Part shown: positions 14,100 through 20,849 of the stretch, one piece after another
Layout: each line of letters opens with the position of its first letter
How positions within the stretch are numbered: the stretch's first letter is position 1
NCBI GenBank assembly: GCA_900545655.1
Contig: UQZY01000028.1
Location: 1 to 22,668 of the forward strand
DNA from: an uncultured Oscillospiraceae bacterium
Lineage (GTDB): Bacteria; Bacillota; Clostridia; Oscillospirales; Acutalibacteraceae
Direction: 5' to 3'
DNA length: 22,668 bases
Position numbers and translations under genes: made by a program
The notes under the pieces: model-generated
What the model saw: the letters and a program-made list of their open reading frames with translations, nothing else
What the model was told of the DNA's origin: nothing
The model's database searches: none

Positions 14100-15539
14100 T
14101 CAATAAGCCTTTGCCCAGTAAACCATGTGCTTTGCAGGCTTGCCGCAACAGATACATTTATCTGAAATCTGCTCCTGATCAAACGGGATACAGCGTGTTC
14201 CGACGCCTGTCTTTTCCTTTACCTCATCCTCGCAGGCTTCATCGCCGCACCACATTGCTCTGACAAAGCCGTCTCCGTTTTTCTCAAGAACCTCTGTTAT
14301 CTCATCCATGCTCTTGCAGTCATAGGTTCTTCTCTCACGGTTTGCAAGTGCCTTTTCCCAGAGTCCGTCGCGTACCTCTTTGAGCTTCTGTGCCACAGTC
14401 TCGATGAGGTTATCAAGAGATACAACGCTCTTTTCTCTGTTGTGACGTGTTACGATAACGCACTGGTTTGCCTCGATATCACGGGGGCCTATCTCAATAC
14501 GTACGGGAACACCCTTCATCTCATACTCGGCAAATTTCCAGCCCGGGCTGTTGTCGGATGAGTCAACCTTTACACGGAATTGCTTTGCAAGCTCTGCACG
14601 AAGCTCCTCTGCCTTTTCAAGCACACCCGGCTTGTGCTGTGCTACCGGAATGATAACCGCCTGGATAGGTGCCACAGCCGGAGGAAGTGCAAGTCCGTTA
14701 TCGTCGCCGTGCGTCATTATGATAGCGCCTATCAGACGTGTGGTCATACCCCAAGACGTCTGATGAGGGTATTCGAGCTTGTTCTCCTTACTCTGGAACT
14801 GGATACCGAACGCCTTTGCAAATCCGTCTCCGAAGTAGTGAGATGTACCTGCCTGTAAAGCCTTACCATCATGCATAAGAGCCTCTATGGCATAGGTTGA
14901 AACTGCACCGGCGAACTTGTCGCTCTCCGTTTTCTTTCCCATCACAACGGGAATGGCCAGATCGTTTTCACAGAAGTCCGCATAAACACGGAGCATCTTC
15001 TCTGTTTCCTCGATAGCCTCCTGCGCCGTTGCGTGAATGGTGTGTCCCTCCTGCCAGAGGAACTCACGTGAGCGAAGGAACGGTCTTGTTGTTTTTTCCC
15101 AGCGTACAACGGAAACCCACTGATTGTAAAGCTTCGGAAGGTCTCTGTATGACTGAATGATATTTGCGTAGTGCTCACAGAAAAGAGTCTCGGACGTAGG
15201 TCTTACACAGAGTCTCTCCTCGAGCTTCTCCGATCCGCCGTGCGTTACCCACGCAACCTCAGGCGCAAAGCCCTCAACGTGATCCTTTTCCTTTTCAAGA
15301 AGACTTTCGGGGATAAACATGGGCATACAAACATTTTCATGTCCCGTTGCCTTGAATCTGTCGTCAAGATCCTTCTGAATATTTTCCCAGATAGCATATC
15401 CGTAAGGACGGATAACCATACAGCCCTTTACGCTGGTGTACTCGATAAGCTCCGCCTTTTTACATATGTCGGTATACCATTTTGCAAAGTCAACGTCCAT
15501 AGCAGTTATGTCGTCAACCATCTTTTTCTGGTCTGCCAT
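14100..15539 (-). CDS. proS: Prolyl-tRNA synthetase, archaeal/eukaryal type
   Basis: ProRS attaches proline to tRNA(Pro). The 479-residue protein is the short form (ProS type 3) without the bacterial editing insertion. It has the class II motif 2 region RPTSETLFCEHYANII followed by RWEKTTRPFLRSREFLWQEG-type sequence, a motif 3 region GMTTRLIGAIIMTHGDD, an anticodon-binding domain from about 290, and a C-terminal zinc-binding-like domain with Cys at WCGDEAC and KCICCGKP. It ends in the conserved C-terminal tyrosine (WAKAY). This type is common in Clostridia and Bacteroidetes. The ATG follows AAGGGGAG. A strong promoter lies at 15671-15643; the leader is about 95 nt, too short for a T-box. Confidence 0.97.
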   Translation of the reverse strand: MADQKKMVDDITAMDVDFAKWYTDICKKAELIEYTSVKGCMVIRPYGYAIWENIQKDLDDRFKATGHENVCMPMFIPESLLEKEKDHVEGFAPEVAWVTHGGSEKLEERLCVRPTSETLFCEHYANIIQSYRDLPKLYNQWVSVVRWEKTTRPFLRSREFLWQEGHTIHATAQEAIEETEKMLRVYADFCENDLAIPVVMGKKTESDKFAGAVSTYAIEALMHDGKALQAGTSHYFGDGFAKAFGIQFQSKENKLEYPHQTSWGMTTRLIGAIIMTHGDDNGLALPPAVAPIQAVIIPVAQHKPGVLEKAEELRAELAKQFRVKVDSSDNSPGWKFAEYEMKGVPVRIEIGPRDIEANQCVIVTRHNREKSVVSLDNLIETVAQKLKEVRDGLWEKALANRERRTYDCKSMDEITEVLEKNGDGFVRAMWCGDEACEDEVKEKTGVGTRCIPFDQEQISDKCICCGKPAKHMVYWAKAY

Positions 15540-15571
15540 TGTTTTCTCCCCTTAATTAAGTAAAATATATG

Positions 15572-15615
15572 CGCATTCAAAGCTGTTTGAAAATAACCTC
15601 CAAACGCCGAATGCG
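15572..15615 (-). promoter_or_regulatory. Stem-loop in the proS leader
   Basis: On the minus strand CGCATTC (15615-15609) pairs with GAATGCG (15578-15572), enclosing GTTTG (15605-15601) with CAAAC (15589-15585). It lies between the proS promoter and its ribosome site and does not cover the latter. No T-box features (specifier loop, TGGN antiterminator) are seen. Purpose unknown. Confidence 0.4.
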
Positions 15616-15642
15616 GAGTAGAGCGATGTAAAAATCCTAAAC

Positions 15643-15671
15643 AGTATATACCATAAAAAGACCCACGTCAA
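15643..15671 (-). promoter_or_regulatory. Sigma-A promoter of proS
   Basis: -35 TTGACG (15671-15666), a 17-nt spacer and -10 TATACT (15648-15643), each hexamer one base from consensus. The -35 falls inside the loop and stem of the acpP terminator (15660-15682). Confidence 0.8.
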
Positions 15672-15682
15672 ACACGTGGGTC
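15660..15682 (-). terminator. Rho-independent terminator of acpP
   Basis: An 8-bp GC-rich stem GACCCACG/CGTGGGTC with a 7-nt loop, followed on the minus strand by TTTTTATGG. It ends the acpP transcript 16 nt after its stop and overlaps the proS promoter. Confidence 0.9.
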
Positions 15683-15697
15683 AAAAAATAACCGTGA

Positions 15698-15925
15698 TTA
15701 TTTATTTTCCTCAATAAACTTAACTGCGTCACCGACTGTTCTCATGTTTTCAATAGCCTCGTCGGGAACTTCAATTTCAAACTCGTCCTCTATAGTCATA
15801 ACAAGGTCAACAACGTCAAGGCTGTCTGCTCCGAGGTCATCTATGAGTTCCGACTCCATTGTAATTTCACTTTCATCGAGTTCAAGCTGTTCAGCAATAA
15901 GTGCTCTGAGTTTCTCGAATACCAT
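15698..15925 (-). CDS. acpP: Acyl carrier protein
   Basis: ACP carries growing acyl chains in fatty-acid synthesis on a 4'-phosphopantetheine attached to serine. The 75-residue acidic protein has the diagnostic DDLGADSLDVVDLVM with the modified Ser at residue 35, and the helix III/IV sequence EDEFEIEVPDEAIENMRTV in standard form. The ATG follows GGGAGG. It stands alone between its own promoter and terminator, not inside a fab cluster. It lies next to an SDR gene, but a strong terminator (16090-16064) separates the two and the SDR does not look like FabG, so the adjacency does not imply a shared pathway. Confidence 0.97.
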   Translation of the reverse strand: MVFEKLRALIAEQLELDESEITMESELIDDLGADSLDVVDLVMTIEDEFEIEVPDEAIENMRTVGDAVKFIEENK

Positions 15926-15944
15926 AATTTATTTTCCTCCCGAA

Positions 15945-15982
15945 TGCCCGATATAAAGTTTTACCTTGAGTACGCACGGGCA
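15945..15982 (-). promoter_or_regulatory. Possible leader hairpin of acpP
   Basis: TGCCCG and CGGGCA (15982-15977 with 15950-15945 on the minus strand) form a 6-bp stem with a 26-nt loop just ahead of the ribosome site. The CCCG arm could alternatively pair with CGGG of the CGGGAGG ribosome site, which would hide it. This is weakly supported. Confidence 0.3.
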
Positions 15983-16005
15983 AAAATCATAATAATCATG
16001 CTTAT

Positions 16006-16034
16006 ATGTTATTTATTTTCATTTCGTTTGTCAA
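16006..16034 (-). promoter_or_regulatory. Sigma-A promoter of acpP
   Basis: A consensus -35 TTGACA (16034-16029), a 17-nt spacer and a -10 TAACAT (16011-16006), about 80 nt upstream of the acpP start. Confidence 0.7.
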
Positions 16035-16063
16035 TACAAAAAATTCAATGTTCAGAAAATAAC

Positions 16064-16090
16064 AATCCCCCGTGAAAAACACGGGGGATT
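16064..16090 (-). terminator. Rho-independent terminator of the SDR gene
   Basis: A perfect 11-bp stem AATCCCCCGTG/CACGGGGGATT with a 5-nt loop, followed on the minus strand by GTTATTTTC. It lies 29 nt after the SDR stop. Confidence 0.88.
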
Positions 16091-16118
16091 AAAAGCAAAA
16101 TTTATCCGAAAATCAGGA

Positions 16119-16976
16119 TTAAACCTTACCGAAGACCTTCATGATCTTGTAGCCTACTTCAACAACTGCCTTGTAAGCAGGGTCCATAATCCAGCCCGGA
16201 ATAGGATCGATAAGCTGGAGGTACCAAGTGTTCTTACACTTGTAGTTCTGCTTCGGCTTCTCAGCATAGATAGCTTCCATAACAGTATCAACAAGATACT
16301 TCTTGTCATGAGGATGAGCAAGAGCAACCTCCATAACAGGAGCAAGAACCTTAAGTACAGGTGCATAATGATCTGTTGTTTCAAGGATTCTGTGATAGCC
16401 TGCAGCTGCCTGTCCGTGCATACCTGTCTTGAATGAGCCCGGCTGAATCTTGATAACTCTGTCACCAAGGAATGCAAGCTCACGGCGAAGACCGATTGTG
16501 TAAGCCTCAACTGCATACTTTGTTATAGCATACGGAGTGTTGAAAGGCTGCGGCTGCTCCCAACCACACTCAGAAGAGAAGTTGATGATACGTCCCTTGC
16601 AAGCGTCTACAAGTGGGAATACAGACTTATTAACACGAATCATACCCATTACGTTGATGTTGATCATTCTTTCCATGATAGAAACAGGATCACACTCAAC
16701 AAGAGATGCCATTGTATGAATTCCGGCTGCGTTTACAACAACGTCGAGGTGGTCAGTATACTTTTTAACTTCCTCTGTTGCAGCGTCAACGCTTTCCATG
16801 CTGGAGATATCAATCTGGATGGGAATAACGTCTTTAGATGTTCTCTCTACAAGAGCGTTAAGACCTTCCATATTGTAGTCAACAGCAAAAATTGTCCAGC
16901 CACCTCTTCTGTTGAGTTCCTCAACACAAGCGCCGGCAAGTCCACCGGCAGCACCGGTAATGTAAGCGTACTTCAT
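16119..16976 (-). CDS. Short-chain dehydrogenase/reductase (SDR)
   Basis: This is a classical NAD(P)(H)-dependent oxidoreductase of about 285 residues. It shows TGAAGGLAG (cofactor loop, 7-15), Asp33 at the end of strand 2 (which usually favours NAD over NADP), NAAG at 82-85, Asn108, Ser135 (INFSSECG) and the catalytic YAITK at 149-153. The roughly 130 residues after the active site, including HPHDKKYLVDTVMEAI and a C-terminal stretch ending in KIMKVFGKV, resemble the retinol/steroid-dehydrogenase-like SDRs more than FabG. The substrate cannot be told from sequence; a hydrophobic alcohol or ketone is only a guess. The ATG follows GAGGT. It is a monocistronic gene with a long AT-rich upstream region bearing operator-like repeats and a strong terminator. 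Confidence 0.9.
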   Translation of the reverse strand: MKYAYITGAAGGLAGACVEELNRRGGWTIFAVDYNMEGLNALVERTSKDVIPIQIDISSMESVDAATEEVKKYTDHLDVVVNAAGIHTMASLVECDPVSIMERMININVMGMIRVNKSVFPLVDACKGRIINFSSECGWEQPQPFNTPYAITKYAVEAYTIGLRRELAFLGDRVIKIQPGSFKTGMHGQAAAGYHRILETTDHYAPVLKVLAPVMEVALAHPHDKKYLVDTVMEAIYAEKPKQNYKCKNTWYLQLIDPIPGWIMDPAYKAVVEVGYKIMKVFGKV

Positions 16977-17027
16977 TTCGAATTACCTCTTTTTCTTTAT
17001 TTTTTTCTCCAAAAAACGGGTAATTAC

Positions 17028-17056
17028 ATTTTAGTGTTTTATAAAACGTAAATCAA
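17028..17056 (-). promoter_or_regulatory. Sigma-A promoter of the SDR gene with palindromic spacer
   Basis: -35 TTGATT (17056-17051), 17 nt, -10 TAAAAT (17033-17028). The spacer holds the perfect 12-bp palindrome GTTTTATAAAAC (17036-17047), a possible repressor site. Confidence 0.65.
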
Positions 17057-17060
17057 CGGA

Positions 17061-17077
17061 GAATTTGACACAAATTC
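17061..17077. promoter_or_regulatory. Operator-like inverted repeat next to the SDR -35
   Basis: GAATTTG-ACA-CAAATTC is a perfect 7-3-7 inverted repeat 4 bp upstream of the -35. Size and place fit a dimeric transcription factor. A related TGACAC recurs at 17102-17107. Confidence 0.5.
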
Positions 17078-17119
17078 GATTTCTACACTTTAACTAAACT
17101 CTGACACTTTTGTTGTGTA

Positions 17120-17258
17120 TTTTGCACAATTGCACTTCAGAGCACCTCACAGCGTAACAAACTTGTTTAACAGTAATGATTATCACACTTGTTTTTCTGA
17201 TAAAATCTCTTTTTTTTATTGTACCTGCGTTGTTTTAGAAAAAAACAATTGCGCAAAA
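17120..17258. repeat. Inverted pair of a 13-bp sequence, TTTTGCRCAATTG
   Basis: TTTTGCACAATTG at 17120-17132 on plus and TTTTGCGCAATTG at 17258-17246 on minus, 12 of 13 identical, centres 126 bp apart (about 12 helical turns). They could be two sites for one regulator that loops the DNA upstream of the SDR promoter. Confidence 0.4.
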
Positions 17259-17539
17259 TTTATTGTTGCCCTAAAAATAAGCACTTTTGAGGACTACTGT
17301 AAAGTTTAAAGCCTTGCGTGTGTTTAAAACTCGGTTAAAAATGTTGAAAAAATTGATATTTTTCTTTATCAGAAAATAAACTGTTAAAAAACGTAAAGGT
17401 TTTTACTTGTTTTCCACAGTATTTTAAACAATTATTCTTAATTAGAAAATTAGAATGTTTCACAAACGTTCTATATAATTTTACTAAAAAAATAATTAAA
17501 AATTTATATTATTTTGTCGTATTATTTACGAGTTTATAG

Positions 17540-17589
17540 TTCAGGCAAAGCCTGAAAGAAAATGAGGCCGGCAGATAACTGCCGACCTC
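17540..17589 (-). terminator. Tandem terminator hairpins after pckG
   Basis: First, an 11-bp stem (17579-17589 with 17564-17574, 4-nt loop) containing one U-G wobble on the minus strand, followed by ATTTTCTTT. Second, a perfect 7-bp hairpin TTCAGGC/GCCTGAA (17540-17556, 3-nt loop). The first hairpin also has TTTTTT on the plus side. Confidence 0.85.
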
Positions 17590-17642
17590 GTTTTTTATTT
17601 AGTGCATTTATGATGATAAACGCAAATTACCTGTCTATGAGC

Positions 17643-19424
17643 TTACTGAACGTTCTTTTTGAGCGTCTCAAGGTTTGCTTTAAGCTCTGCCGGTACGGTG
17701 TCGCCGAGACTCTCATAGAAGTCCTCTATGCCGGCAACCTCTTCTCTCCAAAGCCCCTTATCAACCGAAAGCATACTCTTAAGGGAGTCAAGCGTTACTT
17801 CATCCTCAAGACCTTCGATATTGATGTCCTCTGCCTTCGGCATGAATCCGATAGGAGTTTCTACGGCATCAACCTTGTCTTCGCAGCGCTTGATTATCCA
17901 CTCAAGAACGCGGAGGTTGTCACCGAAGCCCGGCCACATGAAGTTTCCGTCGTCGTCCTTGCGGAACCAGTTTACATTGAAAATCTTCGGAGCCTTTTCC
18001 GGATCAAGCGTCTTACCTATTTCAATCCAGTGGTTGAAATACGTTCCGCAATCATATCCGATAAACGGTCTCATAGCCATGGGGTCACGTCTTACAACGC
18101 CGACAGCACCTGTTGCGGCAGCCGTTGTTTCCGAAGCCATGACAGAGCCGATAAATACACCGTGATTCCAGTCGCGTGCCTGATAAACAAGCGGTGCGAG
18201 TTTTGCACGACGTCCGCCGAAGATAAATGCGGAGATAGGTACGCCCTGCGGATTCTCAAACTCAGGTGAAAGACACGGGCAGTTCTTTGCGGGAGCCGTG
18301 AAGCGTGAGTTCGGATGTGCGCCCGGAACGGTGTCAACCTTGCCGTTCCACGGTTTGCCCGTCCAGTCAATCGCATGCTCCGGAGGATTCTTGTCAAGAC
18401 CCTCCCACCATACGGTATTGTCGTCAAGGTTGAGTGCAACGTTTGTGAAAATAGTACCCTTCCTTGTGCTGGCGAGAGCGTTGGGGTTCGACTTCTCGTT
18501 TGTTCCCGGTGCAACACCGAAGAACCCGTTTTCCGGATTTATAGCGTAAAGCCTTCCGTCAGGGCCCTTGCGTATCCATGAGATATCATCGCCTACACAC
18601 CATACCTTGTAGCCCTTGCTTCTATACCCCTCCGGAGGAATGAGCATGGCAAGGTTGGTCTTTCCGCAAGCTGACGGGAAAGCGGCGCATACATACTTTG
18701 TCTCGCCCTTCGGATTTTCGATACCGAGGATGAGCATATGCTCTGCCTGCCAGCCCTCTTTCATTCCCTGATAAGAAGCGATACGGAGAGCAAAGCACTT
18801 TTTGCCGAGAAGAACGTTTCCGCCGTAGCCTGAGTTTACGGAATAGATGGTGTTGTCCTGCGGGAACTGGCAGATATAACGTTTTTCCTCGTCTATGTCA
18901 CATTTACAATGTATACCGCGAACCCAATCATCGGAATCACCGAGTACGTCAAGTACATCCTTTCCTACACGGGTCATGATTACCATGTTGAGTACAACAT
19001 ATATGGAGTCCGTTATTTCGATACCTATCTTGGAGAACGGAGAACCTACAGGACCCATTGAGTAAGGGATGATATACATCGTCCTGCCCTTGTAGCTGTC
19101 TCTTGCGATTCCGTCAAGCATTTTATATGTTTCAGCCGGATCCATCCAGTTATTGAGAGGACCTGCTTCTTCCTTTGTAGGTGTGCAGATGAATGTACGT
19201 CCCTCGACACGGGCAACATCATTTACTGCGGTTCTGTGAAGATAACAATCGGGAAGCTTTTCCTCATTGAGCTTCATAAGCTCACCTGTGCTTACAGCCT
19301 CTGCCCGGAGAGCGTCAATCTGCGCCTGTGAACCGTCAATCCAGACGATTTTATCCGGTGAAAGAAGTGAAATTCTTTCATCAAGCCAGGAAAGTACACT
19401 TGGATTCTTTGTGAGATTTTCCAT
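17643..19424 (-). CDS. pckG: Phosphoenolpyruvate carboxykinase (GTP)
   Basis: This enzyme interconverts oxaloacetate plus GTP with PEP, GDP and CO2; in anaerobes it may run either way, for gluconeogenesis or CO2 fixation. The 593-residue protein is the GTP family, not the ATP family: RVEGRTFI near 72-79 (mobile loop), SGYGGNVLLGKKCFALRIAS, the P-loop FPSACGKTNLAM at 249-260 with the hallmark reactive cysteine at 253, and the metal-binding VGDDISW at 277-283. NPENGFFGVAPGTN and the nucleotide-site region GGRRAKLAPLVYQ are also present. Length is usual. The ATG follows AAGGAG. A strong promoter lies about 150 nt upstream and tandem terminators follow. Confidence 0.98.
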   Translation of the reverse strand: MENLTKNPSVLSWLDERISLLSPDKIVWIDGSQAQIDALRAEAVSTGELMKLNEEKLPDCYLHRTAVNDVARVEGRTFICTPTKEEAGPLNNWMDPAETYKMLDGIARDSYKGRTMYIIPYSMGPVGSPFSKIGIEITDSIYVVLNMVIMTRVGKDVLDVLGDSDDWVRGIHCKCDIDEEKRYICQFPQDNTIYSVNSGYGGNVLLGKKCFALRIASYQGMKEGWQAEHMLILGIENPKGETKYVCAAFPSACGKTNLAMLIPPEGYRSKGYKVWCVGDDISWIRKGPDGRLYAINPENGFFGVAPGTNEKSNPNALASTRKGTIFTNVALNLDDNTVWWEGLDKNPPEHAIDWTGKPWNGKVDTVPGAHPNSRFTAPAKNCPCLSPEFENPQGVPISAFIFGGRRAKLAPLVYQARDWNHGVFIGSVMASETTAAATGAVGVVRRDPMAMRPFIGYDCGTYFNHWIEIGKTLDPEKAPKIFNVNWFRKDDDGNFMWPGFGDNLRVLEWIIKRCEDKVDAVETPIGFMPKAEDINIEGLEDEVTLDSLKSMLSVDKGLWREEVAGIEDFYESLGDTVPAELKANLETLKKNVQ

Positions 19425-19571
19425 TTTACAAAACTCCTTTTCGTTGATTTTGAATTATTATTATCACATATTATGCGTAAAGCACGTTTTGTACGGACAT
19501 TTTACACTAAAAATGAATTTTTTAAAAGCAAAACTTTCATTAGTTATTTTTTTGTCAAACTTTACATCCTC

Positions 19572-19600
19572 ATTATAACCTCTATCTCACAATATATCAA
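19572..19600 (-). promoter_or_regulatory. Sigma-A promoter of pckG
   Basis: -35 TTGATA (19600-19595), 17 nt, consensus -10 TATAAT (19577-19572). Confidence 0.8.
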
Positions 19601-19648
19601 ACAAAACCGCATATATTATTAAAAAAATGTTACTTTAACCAAATATCC

Positions 19649-19677
19649 TTGATAGAAAAAAACCTTTGTTGTATAAT
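19649..19677 (+). promoter_or_regulatory. Sigma-A promoter of the glycosyltransferase
   Basis: -35 TTGATA (19649-19654), 17 nt, consensus -10 TATAAT (19672-19677). Its position rules out the upstream in-frame TTG at 19677 as a start codon. Confidence 0.8.
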
Positions 19678-19724
19678 TGGCTCACATTACAGGTAATATA
19701 CATATTGGCAGGAGGTATGCCCTG

Positions 19725-20705
19725 TTGAGACTCTCCCTTGTGGTACCCTGTTACAATGAAGCAGATAACGTCCGTCCTCTGTTCGACAAAGTAAACGACG
19801 TCCTTTTCGGAAAGATTGACTCGTATGAATTCGTCTTTGTCAATGACGGAAGCAAGGATGAAACATTTGAAAATCTTAAAGCCATTTGTAAGAATGAATC
19901 TATCCCCGTTAAGGTGATAAACTTCTCAAGAAATTTCGGCAAGGAATCCGCTATTTTTGCGGGACTCACACACGCTGACGGAGAGTATATCTCACTCATA
20001 GATGCGGACCTTCAACAAAATCCGGAATACGTTCTTAAAATGGTCGAATTCCTTGAAAGCAACAGTGAGTATGACTGTGTGGCGGCATTTCAGGACAAGA
20101 GGCACGAAAATAAACTAAACGTATTTTGTAAAAACTGCTTTTACAAACTTATAAACAGGATATCCGAAACCGAGTTCGTGAACGGCGCCTCCGACTTTCG
20201 CACGTTCCGACGCTCAATGAGGGATGCCGTACTGAGCATGAGTGAATATCACCGCTTTTCAAAGGGCATCTTCTCATGGGTCGGCTTTAACACATATTAT
20301 ATGCCGTATGACGTTGAAGAAAGACACGCAGGAAGCAGCAAATGGTCATTCTGGAAGCTCTGCAAGTATGCAATCGAGGGAATCGTTGCCTTCACAACCA
20401 TGCCGCTCAGAGTTTCATCCTTCGTAGGCTCCCTGACATCCTTTGCGGCTCTCATCTATATGATAGTCGTTATCGTGCAAAAGCTCGCCTTCGGCATTGC
20501 AATCCCCGGCTATGCAACCATAGTCGTTCTCATACTTTTCCTCGGAGGTCTCCAGCTTTTGTCACTCGGTATCATCGGCGAATACCTTTCAAAGATATAC
20601 ATCCAGTCAAAGGGCAGGCCTATCTTCATCACAAAGGATATTCTTGACAACCAATCATCAGAGACACGGAAGTCTGAAAAAGAGGATGCTTCTGAAATTG
20701 AGTAA
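19725..20705 (+). CDS. GT2 family glycosyltransferase, GtrB/DPM1-like
   Basis: It probably transfers a sugar from a nucleotide donor to a polyprenyl phosphate on the inner membrane face. The 326 residues open with SLVVPCYNEADNV, have the VNDGSKD loop at about 39-45, the metal-binding DAD at 93-95 followed by LQQNPE, DFRTFRR near 157-163, and two C-terminal membrane helices at about 231-251 and 262-286, then a charged tail. The frame is open from 19677, but that is the promoter. I take TTG 19725, which sits 9 nt after AGGAGG and gives the family N-terminus. It stands alone, so the sugar and the final polymer cannot be told. It is the only large plus-strand gene here and converges on mcsB. Confidence 0.92.
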   Translation: MRLSLVVPCYNEADNVRPLFDKVNDVLFGKIDSYEFVFVNDGSKDETFENLKAICKNESIPVKVINFSRNFGKESAIFAGLTHADGEYISLIDADLQQNPEYVLKMVEFLESNSEYDCVAAFQDKRHENKLNVFCKNCFYKLINRISETEFVNGASDFRTFRRSMRDAVLSMSEYHRFSKGIFSWVGFNTYYMPYDVEERHAGSSKWSFWKLCKYAIEGIVAFTTMPLRVSSFVGSLTSFAALIYMIVVIVQKLAFGIAIPGYATIVVLILFLGGLQLLSLGIIGEYLSKIYIQSKGRPIFITKDILDNQSSETRKSEKEDASEIE

Positions 20706-20778
20706 AAAAAGGCAATCTGAAAAAATAAGAGCAGAGAATAAAAACTCTGAAAATTTTAAAACAAAAAAATCCAACAAT

Positions 20779-20813
20779 AAAGAGGAACAGCGCATAAAGC
20801 ACCGTTCCTCTTT
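20779..20813. terminator. Bidirectional terminator between glycosyltransferase and mcsB
   Basis: A 10-bp stem AAAGAGGAAC/GTTCCTCTTT with a 15-nt loop. The plus side continues TTAGTTTTT and the minus side ATTGTTGGATTTTTTT, so it can stop both converging transcripts. Confidence 0.85.
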
Positions 20814-20849
20814 TAGTTTTTACAAACTGCTTCCGGCTATGAAAACTTT

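Larger units (their letters stand above)
16977..17539. other. Long AT-rich upstream region of the SDR gene, no gene seen
   Basis: About 560 bp very rich in A and T. No reading frame has a ribosome site; a 64-codon plus-strand frame at 17115-17309 has a GTG start and no support. It contains the SDR promoter (17056-17028), a palindrome inside it, an inverted repeat at 17061-17077, and an inverted pair of TTTTGCRCAATTG at 17120-17132 and 17246-17258. It most likely holds regulatory DNA for the SDR gene. Confidence 0.55.
19425..19724. other. Divergent intergenic region between pckG and the glycosyltransferase
   Basis: 300 bp without a gene. It holds two divergent promoters with identical hexamers (pckG 19600-19572, glycosyltransferase 19649-19677) and a roughly 140-nt AT-rich pckG leader in which I find no strong hairpin. 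A TTGACA at 19557-19552 on the minus strand lacks a good -10. I found no clear catabolite (cre) box. Confidence 0.6.

Noticed and set aside
15540..15671. T-box riboswitch in the proS leader
   Set aside because: The leader from the promoter is only about 95 nt, with no T-box sequence, no terminator/antiterminator pair and no proline specifier context visible.
17115..17309. 64-codon plus-strand open frame in the SDR upstream region
   Set aside because: It has a GTG start with no ribosome site, composition follows the AT-rich background, and it overlaps the promoter-side repeats. Most likely chance.
19425..19571. Catabolite-repression (cre) site in the pckG leader
   Set aside because: Sequences around 19480-19495 resemble half sites only; no match to the full TGWNANCGNTNWCA pattern.
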